Below, piece after piece: positions 49,887 to 59,290 of a stretch of 64,000 nt of DNA. The notes under the pieces were generated by a model. It worked only from the letters and a program-made list of their open reading frames with translations, did no database searches and had not been told where the DNA came from. A program made the translations under genes and the position numbers. Source of the DNA: Brevibacillus fortis (GTDB lineage: Bacteria; Bacillota; Bacilli; Brevibacillales; Brevibacillaceae). The first letter of the stretch is position 1, and every line of letters starts with the position of its first letter. Where the stretch lies: assembly GCF_003013395.1 (NCBI RefSeq), contig NZ_PXZM01000036.1, forward strand, positions 62,001-126,000, written 5' to 3'.

Positions 49887-51065
49887 ATGAGTCCAAAAAA
49901 AGTACTGTATCTGCTTGGAATAACGCTTATGCTAGGTATGTTCTCTCAAAATTTGTTCATGCCTATTTTACCAGCCATGCAACAAGAGTTTCAGACGAGT
50001 GCAACCATGATTAACTGGACCGTTTCGATCTTTACCATCATGCTCGCGATTATGCAAATAATTTACGGTCCATTTATCGACCGATTGGGTCGAAAACGTG
50101 TGATGATACCTGCCCTGATCTTATATGCGTTCGCTTCGATTGGATGCTATCTGGTCGATTCTATTTATGGGCTATTATTTTTCCGGGCATTGCAAGGGGC
50201 GGGCTTTGCTGCCATTCCGATTGTAGCAGCAACGATCATTGGAGACTTATTTACAGGGAATAATCGTTCAAATGCGATGGGCACCTATCAAATGCTACTA
50301 GCGCTTAGTCCGGCAATTGGTCCACTGTTAGGTGGCTGGATGGGCGGTTTCGGCGGACATTCTGCGGTCTTTTTGTTTTTAGCGATCTGCGCGGTCTTTC
50401 TCGTCGTCATAAATGCAACACTGTTACCCGAAACGAAGAGGAATCAAGCAGCCTCATCGGGCGGCTTTTCGTTAGGGTCTTTCCGTAATATTTTGCTCCA
50501 CCCGGTTGGTGCATCCGTCATTTTGATCGGCTTTAGCCAAATGTACGCCTATTATTGTTTTTTGCTGTTTCTCCCTGTCCAATTGACGAACCAATACCAA
50601 ATCTCCGCTGAAAAAATCGGATTGGTATTCTTGCTCGTGTCAGCTGTCTTTATTATCAGTAGTAAGCTGTCTGCTCTTTTGCAAAATCAATGGGGAGCAC
50701 GTACAACATTACTGGTGACGACCGGTTCAAATGCATTGGCGATTTTTCTTTTTATGGCTGCGGCTGATGCTTCTTTTCTCCTTCTGGTGGTGACAAGTAC
50801 GCTGTTTGCCTTAACCTTGGGAGTAGGACTGTCTGCACACACGATCTTGCTGTCGGAAGTATTTGAAGCTGAGCGTGCAACGGCCATTGGTGTGTACAAT
50901 TTCATCCGCTATACGGGGATGGCGGCAGGTCCGGTTGTAGGTGCTTTGCTGCTAGAATGGGGAGGAATCTGGCTCGAATTCGGAATTGCCGGTATCCTTA
51001 TTGCTTTAGCGACTATATTCGCACGTCAAAAGGTAGAAAGAATCGCAGCGAACAGTCAAGGGTAG
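49887..51065 (+). CDS. MFS drug transporter, Bcr/CflA-like
   Basis: 392 residues, 12 predicted spans. NLFMPILPAMQQEFQTS, the motif A loop YGPFIDRLGRKRVMIPAL and the motif C region SPAIGPLLGGWMGGFGG identify a drug:H+ antiporter. AAAGGAGAG lies six bases before the ATG. It is the likely target of the MarR regulator 86 bp upstream. Substrate unknown. Confidence 0.88.
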   Translation: MSPKKVLYLLGITLMLGMFSQNLFMPILPAMQQEFQTSATMINWTVSIFTIMLAIMQIIYGPFIDRLGRKRVMIPALILYAFASIGCYLVDSIYGLLFFRALQGAGFAAIPIVAATIIGDLFTGNNRSNAMGTYQMLLALSPAIGPLLGGWMGGFGGHSAVFLFLAICAVFLVVINATLLPETKRNQAASSGGFSLGSFRNILLHPVGASVILIGFSQMYAYYCFLLFLPVQLTNQYQISAEKIGLVFLLVSAVFIISSKLSALLQNQWGARTTLLVTTGSNALAIFLFMAAADASFLLLVVTSTLFALTLGVGLSAHTILLSEVFEAERATAIGVYNFIRYTGMAAGPVVGALLLEWGGIWLEFGIAGILIALATIFARQKVERIAANSQG

Positions 51066-51150
51066 TTCTGATATTCGGACAGACTTTTCATGTTCGGCTA
51101 AATATGCTACAACAGGAATGACACAATGGAGCGGGAGGAGCAATCAAAAG

Positions 51151-53553
51151 ATGCAGCATCAAGAAGAACGGGATCCGAAGTTACTGATTGCAAGTATTAG
51201 CGACAATCCGTCCAGCATCCAATCACTATCTGAAGGTGAATGCCTAACATTCCTGCAATTGATCGAACAGCATCGACAAGAACATCCAGGCGAAGAGCTT
51301 GATTTGACGGAAGTGATGGTGTTGACGCGGATGTCTGCTTTACGGCTGCACAAAGCAGGAGGCCATACGCTTGCGACTGAGTGGGTGGATCGTGCGCTTC
51401 AACTAGCCCCTGATTATCACTACGCAGGAGAGGTTAAGCTCGATCTGTACTTTTCTCAGTTACGCTCTCATGCCCTTTTGACTGAATTCAAGTCCGTGCG
51501 CGAAACGGATAACGTCGTCATGCGTAGGAGAACCGTTGAGGTGTTGGCAGAGCAGGCAACCAATGAGTTACCTGAAATCGCGAAGTGGCGTTCTCTTGCT
51601 GAAGATACGTTGCATGCAGCGCAAAAATGGAACGATTCGGAGGCGGAAGCTACAGCTACTGGCCTCGTGCAGTTATACACCGAGCGACAACATTTATTGG
51701 CACAATTGCAAGAACGTGTTCAAGCGTACGGAGCGTCTTTATCCGGGGTCTTTTACTCCAGTGAAATGCTCGGCCAATTGCAAGAGACGATCCGCGCTTT
51801 ATCCAACCAGCAAGAACAGAAGGAAAAGCTCCTGTCACAAAGAAACGAAAGGGTAGAAGTATGCGAAAAAGCGCCGCAGCAAGATTTGAGTGCCTTAGAG
51901 CAATTGGAACAGTTGATCGGCTTGGACGAGATCAAACAGCGGGTTCGGCAGTTGGCGCAATTTCTCAATTATCGCCAGCTGCGCGAAGAAAAAGGCTGGC
52001 ATATGAAAGACCAGCTCCCTCTTCATCTCGTGCTGATGGGTAACCCAGGCACAGGTAAGACGACTTTGGCTCGCTTGATTGCCAAGCTTTATCAGGAGCT
52101 CGGGTTGTTGGCAAAAGGACAGCTCATCGAAGTAGATCGTTCTCAGCTGGTCGGCGCTTACGTGGGACAGACAGAGCAGCGTGTCATGGAAGCGATCAAG
52201 CAGGCAGACGGCGGCGTCCTGTTTATTGATGAGGCATACAGCTTGAAGCGCCCAGATAGCTCTGGCAGTGATTACGGACAAGTGGCGATCGACACGCTTG
52301 TATCCGCTATGACGAGTGGCGAGTATGCAGGACGCTTTGTCGTGATGCTGGCGGGCTATCCGGAAGAAATGCGGCATTTTTTGTACGCCAACCCTGGGCT
52401 GAATAGCCGTTTTCCAGAGACGGGCCACTTTTTACTGCCGGACTATCAGGCGGACGAACTGGTACAAATCGCAGAAGAAGTAGCAGTACGAAACGACTAT
52501 ACTCTGACAGAGGCGGCAAAAATTACGCTGCGACAGCGTATTGAAAAAGCGCAAGTAGACGAGACGTTTGGTAATGCACGGACAGTCACGAATATCGTGC
52601 TCGATGCGATTTTTGCCAAAGGGCGCGAGACAGACGGCAAGGAACTGAAATGGGATGACTTCACGATTCTAAAACCTGAGGATGTCCGTGGCTTCGATCC
52701 GCCGCAAAAAGAAAGGAATGCGGAAACTCGACTGCAAGCGTTGATTGGTCTTGCTCAAGTGAAGACGGAGCTAAGAAAAATCGCTGCGTATGTGTCCGTC
52801 CAGCAAGAACGCGCAGCAAGAGGCCTGCCAAGAAGTCCGATTGAGCTGCATGCCGTCTTTACTGGAAATCCAGGTACTGGGAAGACGACGGTTGCCCAGC
52901 TGTATGCGCAGATTTTGCAAGAAATCGGCTATTTGAAACGGGGTCATCTTGTTACGGCGAGTAGAGCCGACTTGGTAGCGGGGTATGTCGGTCAGACAGC
53001 AACGCTTACTCGCAGAAAAGTCCGAGAAGCTTTGGGTGGGGTCTTGTTTATCGATGAAGCGTATTCGCTGCTTGGCGGGGGAGAGCGGGATTTTGGTCAG
53101 GAAGCGGTTGATACGCTCGTAGAAGAGATGACCAAACACGAAGAGAATCTGGTCGTGGTCCTCGCAGGCTACCCACTCGAAATGAATTCATTATTGATGA
53201 GCAATCCTGGACTCTTGTCGCGGTTTAAAAAATACATTGCATTCCCCGACTATATGGTGAAGGAACTCGTGCACATTCTTGAACTGGCTTCATGTGATGT
53301 TGGGTATGCGATTGAGAAGAATGTGCTGGAAATGATCTCGCAGTCTTTGGATAAAGCAGCCAGTGATCATCGATTGAATGGCAACGGTCGTTTTAGCTAT
53401 AACCTTTTGCAAGAGGCGATTCAAAACCAGGCTGTGCGACTGATGAATATTCCGAAGCAGGAATGGAATCAGGAAATGCTGATGCAGCTGGCATGGGCCG
53501 ATTTTCAACCGCTATTACAGTGGACGGAAGAGGAGGATGGGACAAAAAATTAG
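51151..53553 (+). CDS. Tandem AAA ATPase, CbbX/SpoVK-like
   Basis: 800 residues from the ATG at 51151, about ten bases after GGGAGGAG; an in-frame ATG at 51118 lacks spacing for its AGGA. An N-terminal helical region (1-250, TPR- or coiled-coil-like) precedes two AAA modules. Module 1: Walker A GNPGTGKTT (about 297), GGVLFIDEAYSLKRP, sensor region. Module 2: Walker A GNPGTGKTT (about 572), GGVLFIDEAYSLLGG, LAGYPLEM, NPGLLSRF. Both Walker B acidic pairs are present. Relatives include SpoVK (sporulation), CbbX (Rubisco activase) and EccA of type VII secretion. The partner here is unknown. Confidence 0.85.
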   Translation: MQHQEERDPKLLIASISDNPSSIQSLSEGECLTFLQLIEQHRQEHPGEELDLTEVMVLTRMSALRLHKAGGHTLATEWVDRALQLAPDYHYAGEVKLDLYFSQLRSHALLTEFKSVRETDNVVMRRRTVEVLAEQATNELPEIAKWRSLAEDTLHAAQKWNDSEAEATATGLVQLYTERQHLLAQLQERVQAYGASLSGVFYSSEMLGQLQETIRALSNQQEQKEKLLSQRNERVEVCEKAPQQDLSALEQLEQLIGLDEIKQRVRQLAQFLNYRQLREEKGWHMKDQLPLHLVLMGNPGTGKTTLARLIAKLYQELGLLAKGQLIEVDRSQLVGAYVGQTEQRVMEAIKQADGGVLFIDEAYSLKRPDSSGSDYGQVAIDTLVSAMTSGEYAGRFVVMLAGYPEEMRHFLYANPGLNSRFPETGHFLLPDYQADELVQIAEEVAVRNDYTLTEAAKITLRQRIEKAQVDETFGNARTVTNIVLDAIFAKGRETDGKELKWDDFTILKPEDVRGFDPPQKERNAETRLQALIGLAQVKTELRKIAAYVSVQQERAARGLPRSPIELHAVFTGNPGTGKTTVAQLYAQILQEIGYLKRGHLVTASRADLVAGYVGQTATLTRRKVREALGGVLFIDEAYSLLGGGERDFGQEAVDTLVEEMTKHEENLVVVLAGYPLEMNSLLMSNPGLLSRFKKYIAFPDYMVKELVHILELASCDVGYAIEKNVLEMISQSLDKAASDHRLNGNGRFSYNLLQEAIQNQAVRLMNIPKQEWNQEMLMQLAWADFQPLLQWTEEEDGTKN

Positions 53554-53565
53554 TTTTTGTCCCAT
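53537..53565 (+). terminator. Perfect 12-bp hairpin at the AAA gene stop
   Basis: ATGGGACAAAAA (53537-53548) pairs with TTTTTGTCCCAT (53554-53565) and includes the stop codon. The stem itself gives the T-rich end; probable terminator. Confidence 0.6.
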
Positions 53566-53585
53566 GTCTGTGCCATCTTACTCTT

Positions 53586-53612
53586 TTGACAATTCACCCT
53601 TTCTCTTATAAT
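53586..53612 (+). promoter_or_regulatory. Consensus promoter with 15-bp spacer for the protease gene
   Basis: Perfect TTGACA (53586-53591) and perfect TATAAT (53607-53612), but only 15 bp between them. Confidence 0.5.
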
Positions 53613-53656
53613 GGATATTAATGGTTACATTACGCCATGGGGGAAGGGTGTTTGGT

Positions 53657-55930
53657 TTGCGAAAAAAATGGCAGGCAGCTTTATGCACGACACTTGTTCT
53701 GACACTTTCGCTTGCGGGCATTCCGGCGGATGCCAAGCAAGAGGGAGAGCGTCGGGGAAATATCCAGATCGAGGCCGATAAGGGTCTGGCACTGGACAAG
53801 CTCTCGTCGAAGAAGAGAGAGTCCGAGCTCGTCGTTATTCAGTTATCTGGTCCTGTTCGTGAGGAATGGGAAGAAGAACTGGAGGATATCGGCGTCATAC
53901 TTGGAGATTACATACCGGATTATGCATTCATTGCGAAAATGGAGGATGAACAGGTAAGAAGGGAAGTTGAGGAGCTGTCCTTTGTTGAAGACATCATGGC
54001 GTTTACACCCAAGTCAAAGGTATCGCCTGAGCTTCGCTTTGCAGGAGGCAGCAGAGAGAGGGTCGAGGTTGCCGTTATCGGTTTCAATCAACGGGTAGAC
54101 ATGTATCGAACGATGACGGAAATGACGGAGGATCAAGAGATACGAGACATTCAAACGCCAGAAGATGCTCCGCATATTTCAATCGCGAAGATGGATCAGC
54201 AAACGGTTGAACAAGTGATCGAATCGGATGATGTCATTGCTGTCGTCCCTGTGCCAGAAAACAAGCTGCACAATGATGTGGCAGCTACCATCATTCATTC
54301 GGATAAGCTGGCCTCGACAGGGTACACAGGGAAGGGACAAATTGTCGGAGTCGCCGATACTGGACTTGATACAGGAAAGCTTCAAACGATGCATCCAGAT
54401 TTTAAGGGCCAGATTGAGAAGCTCATTTCAATTGGCCGACCGAATGAATCGAGTGATGTCCACGGTCATGGTACGCATGTAGCTGGCTCCATTGTGGGCA
54501 CAGGAGAAGCATCAGATGGACAGTATAAAGGAACGGCACCGGGTGCGAAGCTCGTTTTTCATTCCATAGAGAACGCGAAAGGGAAGCTCAACACGGATGT
54601 CGAGACCATTTTGCAGGAAGCATACGAAGAGGGAGCACGCATTCACTCCAATTCGTGGGGAACGAATGATAAGGGAGCGTACAGCCTGTCATCGCTTCTG
54701 TTTGATCGCTTTTTATGGGAGCATCCAGATATGACGGTGCTTGTTGCGGCTGGAAACGATGGCGAGAAAGGCTATAAAACGATCGGGAGCCCAGCTACGG
54801 CTAAAAACGTCATTGCTGTGGGTGCTACAGAAAATGTCCGACCCAATATGGGGAAGAACTCCGATAAAGCGGACGACGTGTGGGTATCGAGCAGTCGCGG
54901 TTTAACGGACGACGGGCGCTTGAAGCCCGATATTGTCGCGCCTGGTTCAGCGATCTTGTCCACGCGTTCTTCACTGGCACCGAGCAAAAACTTCTACAAG
55001 CGTTTTAATGAACATTACGCTTATATGAACGGGACGAGCATGGCTACGCCGATTTTAGCGGGCGGTGTGGCACAAGTTCGGGAATTTTTGCAGGAAGAAG
55101 GGGAAAAAAATCCGAGTGGTGCATTAGTGAAGGCTATGCTGCTAACTAGTGCAGACAACTTGGATGAAGACATGCGAGAGCAAGGCTTCGGACGAGCCAA
55201 TCTGGCGCATGCGATTGAAACGAACTATAAGGACGAGAAGGACGGAATTCGCACACGTGAAAAAGTCACGTATAAGGTCAAGGTCTCAGATGATTCTAAG
55301 CCTTTGGCAATCACCCTTGCGTGGACGGATTATCCCGCTGCCATTGTGGCAAAACGTGCGCTCGTCAATGATTTGAATCTGAAGGTAACGACACCGAGTG
55401 GAGAAAAACTGAACGGCAACGACTTTTTTGAGGCCCCTTACAACGACGAAGTGGACAACCTTAACAACGTCGAACAGGTATGGATTACCGAGCCGGAAGA
55501 GGGAACCTACACCGTGACTGTCGAAGGCTATAACATCCCGAAAGGACCTCAGCCGTATGCGTTAGCGACAACGGGAAAATGGCAAAAGACCGATGATGAG
55601 GAAGAGGAAAAGGAAGAGGAAAAGCCACCGGTTGAAGGGAAGCCTTCGCGAACAGGGACGCTAACGAAAAAGCAGAAGTACATGGACTATTTAATCCGCG
55701 TCAATGAGCCTGGGGATTTGGAATTGTCCGTAGACTGGGACGGTGATGCAGATGTCGATTTGTACGTGTATAACAGTCGTTCAAAAGAGCTTGCTTCTGC
55801 AACAACCTCCGACAATCCTGAGAAATTAACGGTGAATATCGAAGGAAGTGGCTTGTACAAAATTCGGGTAGTGCTAACGGAAGGCAAAGAAGCGAAATAT
55901 CGCATGTATATGAAACAATCAGGAAAATAA
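53657..55930 (+). CDS. Secreted subtilisin-family serine protease with PPC domain
   Basis: 757 residues from the TTG at 53657, with GGAAGGGTG about six bases upstream; the ATG at 53621 is an unlikely start. Signal peptide MRKKWQAALCTTLVLTLSLAG, cleavage near ADAKQ. Propeptide to about 205. Peptidase S8 with the triad Asp234 (VADTGLDTG), His271 (HGTHVAGS) and Ser461 (GTSMATP), oxyanion Asn in AAGNDGEKG. A beta-sandwich region follows, then an acidic linker DEEEEKEEEKP, then a bacterial pre-peptidase C-terminal domain (ADVDLYVYN). Large subtilases of the KP-43 group have this layout. It should degrade extracellular protein. Confidence 0.9.
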   Translation: MRKKWQAALCTTLVLTLSLAGIPADAKQEGERRGNIQIEADKGLALDKLSSKKRESELVVIQLSGPVREEWEEELEDIGVILGDYIPDYAFIAKMEDEQVRREVEELSFVEDIMAFTPKSKVSPELRFAGGSRERVEVAVIGFNQRVDMYRTMTEMTEDQEIRDIQTPEDAPHISIAKMDQQTVEQVIESDDVIAVVPVPENKLHNDVAATIIHSDKLASTGYTGKGQIVGVADTGLDTGKLQTMHPDFKGQIEKLISIGRPNESSDVHGHGTHVAGSIVGTGEASDGQYKGTAPGAKLVFHSIENAKGKLNTDVETILQEAYEEGARIHSNSWGTNDKGAYSLSSLLFDRFLWEHPDMTVLVAAGNDGEKGYKTIGSPATAKNVIAVGATENVRPNMGKNSDKADDVWVSSSRGLTDDGRLKPDIVAPGSAILSTRSSLAPSKNFYKRFNEHYAYMNGTSMATPILAGGVAQVREFLQEEGEKNPSGALVKAMLLTSADNLDEDMREQGFGRANLAHAIETNYKDEKDGIRTREKVTYKVKVSDDSKPLAITLAWTDYPAAIVAKRALVNDLNLKVTTPSGEKLNGNDFFEAPYNDEVDNLNNVEQVWITEPEEGTYTVTVEGYNIPKGPQPYALATTGKWQKTDDEEEEKEEEKPPVEGKPSRTGTLTKKQKYMDYLIRVNEPGDLELSVDWDGDADVDLYVYNSRSKELASATTSDNPEKLTVNIEGSGLYKIRVVLTEGKEAKYRMYMKQSGK

Positions 55931-55936
55931 ATACAA

Positions 55937-55983
55937 GACACAACCTTCGTCTTCTGAAGAGATTAAAGGTTGTGTCTTTTTTT
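55937..55983. terminator. Terminator between protease and convergent pucR-type gene
   Basis: GACACAACCTT (55937-55947) pairs with AAGGTTGTGTC (55966-55976), then T7. It overlaps the stop of the minus-strand regulator. Confidence 0.8.
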
Positions 55984-57619
55984 AGTGATGTCGCTCTTCT
56001 TTGCTTAACCAGTCCCGCGCGCGCAGGGCGATCTCCAGGCAAATCCTATTTTGCGTTGCCGTGTAATCCTCGCCGAGTATCTCCTCGATTTTTTCCAAAC
56101 GATGATAGAGCGTTTGACGATGAATGTACAGTTTTTCCGCAGCCTCTTGTTTGGACAGGTTAGCATCCAAATAGACTCGAAGCGTATGCACGAGCGAGGA
56201 ACCGTGAGCTTGGTCATGGGCTAGCAACAGGCCGAGGTAATCGCTAATGAAGACTTTCAGCACAGGCTCATTCGGTACGTGGAATAGAAGTCGGAACAAC
56301 CCAAGATCTGCGAAAAACGGGCTGGATGATTCATGATAAAAAGCCAGTGCCTGTTCTGCCTCCGCGAGGTGTCGTCCAGCGTCAGACAACCGTTTTCCGG
56401 CTCGACTGACTCCCATCCATATTTGAGCATCCACTCCTAGCATTTGTGTCATGATTCGTTTGACATCGCGAAAGGCTTTTTCTAGGGTACGACGGGAATC
56501 TATAAGCGGCTGCTGTTCGATCAGCAAAAAGTAAAAGCGATGGCCCATGCAACGTATGAAAGGACGAAAGCGATGACGCGTCAATAGCGATCGGAAAATG
56601 GCCGTCAGATCGTGCGGTGGAAGGGAATCCTCAGCCAGATTCTTCTTCTTCTCAAACGATAGGATGATCAAGTGATATGTTGAGGCTTTACCGCTGCCTG
56701 TGATACCGAGCAAGGAACGCATTTGTTCTTCCGGTATGGAGCGGTTGGCAATCAAGTCATCAAACAGCCGGTTTTCGGTAGCAAGCGCCTGTTCCTCCAC
56801 AAACATTTTCCGCATTAAAATTTGGGCCATCGCGCTGACTGTATTGTCTAAGGTCAGGAGCAAATACTCATCCGGACTGCGTTCAAACAAGACAATGCCG
56901 ACATAGGCGAGCACGTGACCCATCGCCATTACTGGCTGATAGGCAAGCTGCCTGGTCGCCGATAGTGAAAGGAGACGGACACCAGCCTCACCACTATCCA
57001 GTTCGGAAAAATGAGACCGCATCACATCGCTCATCTCAATTGCAACATCATGCGGTACCACCGGGGCAAATTGTGTGGTGCCATCTGGTGCGTAATAGAA
57101 GACCTGCGTCTGAACAGCCACCTGAAAATGCTGAAGTAGCTTAGGCGTGCCTGCTGCCTGTAGGCTGAGCTGCTGCAAACTACGAGAGTATGCTTCGAGA
57201 TTGCGAAGGGCTTGCAACTGCGCATGGATCAAATGCTCGTGCAAATCTTGCGTGATGTCCACAAAGCGGACAGGCTGATGAAAAACGAGTAACGGAAACT
57301 GGTGGTGGTTGGCCAGTTCTAGCATATCTTCAGGGATAGAAGGAATGTAACGTCCTAGCTCGATGCACAACCCGACTGCTTTTCGCCGAATGAGTTCTGT
57401 TAAATACGCGAGTCGCTTTTCCTGTTCTTCGCCAAATCCCAGCCCGGTTGATAGGATCAGCTCGCCGCCATTTAAAAACTGTCCCGTATCGGCAGTCTCC
57501 AAGACGTGAACCCAGCGAACAGGACGGGACAAGCCGCGATGCCCCGCCACCACTTGGGCATGTTGAAACAATGGACGCTTGATGATTTCTGCAATTGTCA
57601 GGCGCAAATCATTGCTCAT
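55982..57619 (-). CDS. PucR-family transcriptional regulator
   Basis: 545 residues from the ATG at 57619 (GAGGTG six bases upstream); the ATG at 57637 precedes that site. N-terminal PucR sensor domain (about 1-125: RPLFQHAQVVAGHRGLSRPVRWVHVLE, then LNGGELILSTG), a central GGDEF-related domain and a C-terminal helix-turn-helix (LDANLSKQEAAEKLYIHRQTLYHRLEKIEEILG). Members activate purine, amino acid or gamma-aminobutyrate catabolism. It is divergent from mmsA and the omega-aminotransferase, so it probably controls them in response to a beta-amino acid or similar substrate. A palindrome lies between the genes. Confidence 0.88.
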   Translation of the reverse strand: MSNDLRLTIAEIIKRPLFQHAQVVAGHRGLSRPVRWVHVLETADTGQFLNGGELILSTGLGFGEEQEKRLAYLTELIRRKAVGLCIELGRYIPSIPEDMLELANHHQFPLLVFHQPVRFVDITQDLHEHLIHAQLQALRNLEAYSRSLQQLSLQAAGTPKLLQHFQVAVQTQVFYYAPDGTTQFAPVVPHDVAIEMSDVMRSHFSELDSGEAGVRLLSLSATRQLAYQPVMAMGHVLAYVGIVLFERSPDEYLLLTLDNTVSAMAQILMRKMFVEEQALATENRLFDDLIANRSIPEEQMRSLLGITGSGKASTYHLIILSFEKKKNLAEDSLPPHDLTAIFRSLLTRHRFRPFIRCMGHRFYFLLIEQQPLIDSRRTLEKAFRDVKRIMTQMLGVDAQIWMGVSRAGKRLSDAGRHLAEAEQALAFYHESSSPFFADLGLFRLLFHVPNEPVLKVFISDYLGLLLAHDQAHGSSLVHTLRVYLDANLSKQEAAEKLYIHRQTLYHRLEKIEEILGEDYTATQNRICLEIALRARDWLSKEERHH

Positions 57620-57661
57620 CGGAATCACCTCTTCCATTTACACTCTGTATGATTAACCCTA

Positions 57662-57675
57662 CGTAATGCGTTACG
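57662..57675. promoter_or_regulatory. Palindrome between pucR-type gene and mmsA
   Basis: CGTAA-TGCG-TTACG, a perfect 5-bp inverted repeat in the 130-bp divergent promoter region. Candidate regulator binding site. Confidence 0.45.
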
Positions 57676-57751
57676 CTTTGTCTAGTGCTGACAGGTATTA
57701 TTTTTGGATAAAATGGAATTGTTAATTAATTGAGCGTGAGGAGTTGAAAGG

Positions 57752-59260
57752 ATGAACACAGCTATTGTTGGAAATCCGTTGAAAAACTACATCGGGGGGC
57801 AATGTGTAGATTCACTGACAACACGCTTTGAGGATGTACCCAATCCGGCAACTGGAGAATTGTTGTCGCGCGTCCCCCTGTCGACGAGAGAAGACGTGGA
57901 CAAGGCTGTTGCTGCTGCGAAGGAAGCGTTTGTGAGCTGGAGTGCTACCCCTGTCGTGGATCGCGCGCGCATTATGTTTCGTTTTCATAGTCTTCTCGTC
58001 AAGCATGAGGATGAACTCGCCCGGATGATCACCATGGAGAACGGCAAAAATCTACCTGAGGCACAGGCGGAACTTTTGCGTGGGCTGGAAATGGTAGAGT
58101 TCGCTTGTGGGATGCCGACACTGATGATGGGGGAAACATTACCCAATATCGCAAACAGTATCGACAGTCAGGTGATCCGTTTTCCGTTGGGGGTAGTGGG
58201 TGGGATTACCCCGTTTAACTTCCCTGTGATGGTCCCAATGTGGATGTACCCGATTGCCATTACCGCAGGAAATACATTTGTACTGAAGCCCTCAGAGCGT
58301 ACGCCGCTGTCTTCGATTCGGATTGCTGAACTGCTCAAGGAAGCAGGGCTGCCAGACGGTGTATTTAACGTCGTAAACGGAGCGCACGATGTCGTCAATG
58401 GTCTCTTGGAGCATCCGGACGTAAAAGCGATCTCATTCGTCGGCTCGCAGCCAGTTGCGGAGTACGTGTACAAGACAGCAGCCGCGAACGGGAAGCGCGT
58501 GCAAGCACTGGCAGGTGCGAAAAACCACCATTTGGTCATGCCTGACACGGATTTGAAGCGCGCGGCCAAAACCATTACGAGCTCAGCGTTCGGTTGTGCA
58601 GGAGAGCGGTGTATGGCAGCGAGCGCCGTAGTGGCTGTCGAGGAGATTGCTGATGAGCTGATCGCGCATCTGATCGGGGAAGCCACTGCGCTGGCAATGG
58701 GAAATGGTTTGGAGGAAGGCATCGACCTCGGTCCTGTCATCCGTGATTCGCACTTGTCCAAAGTACATGACTATATTGAAAAAGGTGTCGCTGCTGGTGC
58801 CGCGCTGGTTCGCGATGGTCGCGAGGACGCAAGTAAGCTGCCAGATGGCTACTTCCTCGGGCCAACGATTTTTGACAAGGCAGATGCTGAGATGGTCATT
58901 GTCCGCGACGAGATTTTTGCGCCTGTCCTGAGTGTCATGCGTGTGAAAGACTTTGCTGAGGGATTGGAGACGATCAGTCGCTCACGTTTTGGCAATGGGG
59001 CGACCATTTATACGAACAATGGAAAATGGGGAAGAGAATTCGTTCAGCAGGTGGAAGCGGGTATGGTCGGTGTCAATGTAGGGGTGCCTGCTCCGATGGG
59101 CTTCTTTGCTTTCTCAGGCTGGAAGCAGTCCTTTTATGGTGATTTGCATGCAAATGGAAAAGATGGCGTCCTCTTTTTCACCAAGAAAAAAACGGTCACA
59201 TCCAGATGGTTCGAAGATGGCGATACCAGCATTGGCTCGCAAAAAGTTTTTGTAAAATAA
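57752..59260 (+). CDS. mmsA: Methylmalonate/malonate-semialdehyde dehydrogenase (CoA-acylating)
   Basis: 502 residues. Aldehyde dehydrogenase fold with catalytic Cys287 in FGCAGERCMA, the CoA-acylating form that replaces the usual GQxC motif. TPFNFPVMVPMWMYPIAITAGNTFVLKPSERTP and PTIFDKADAEM are typical of MmsA/IolA. It converts methylmalonate or malonate semialdehyde with CoA and NAD+ to propionyl- or acetyl-CoA and CO2. With the aminotransferase encoded next, it completes beta-alanine breakdown (transamination to malonate semialdehyde, then acetyl-CoA). GAGGAG lies eight bases before the ATG. Valine or inositol breakdown partners are not adjacent, which favours the beta-alanine route. Confidence 0.88.
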   Translation: MNTAIVGNPLKNYIGGQCVDSLTTRFEDVPNPATGELLSRVPLSTREDVDKAVAAAKEAFVSWSATPVVDRARIMFRFHSLLVKHEDELARMITMENGKNLPEAQAELLRGLEMVEFACGMPTLMMGETLPNIANSIDSQVIRFPLGVVGGITPFNFPVMVPMWMYPIAITAGNTFVLKPSERTPLSSIRIAELLKEAGLPDGVFNVVNGAHDVVNGLLEHPDVKAISFVGSQPVAEYVYKTAAANGKRVQALAGAKNHHLVMPDTDLKRAAKTITSSAFGCAGERCMAASAVVAVEEIADELIAHLIGEATALAMGNGLEEGIDLGPVIRDSHLSKVHDYIEKGVAAGAALVRDGREDASKLPDGYFLGPTIFDKADAEMVIVRDEIFAPVLSVMRVKDFAEGLETISRSRFGNGATIYTNNGKWGREFVQQVEAGMVGVNVGVPAPMGFFAFSGWKQSFYGDLHANGKDGVLFFTKKKTVTSRWFEDGDTSIGSQKVFVK

Positions 59261-59290
59261 CCTCTTACGAAAAAGAAGGAGGATTACGCG

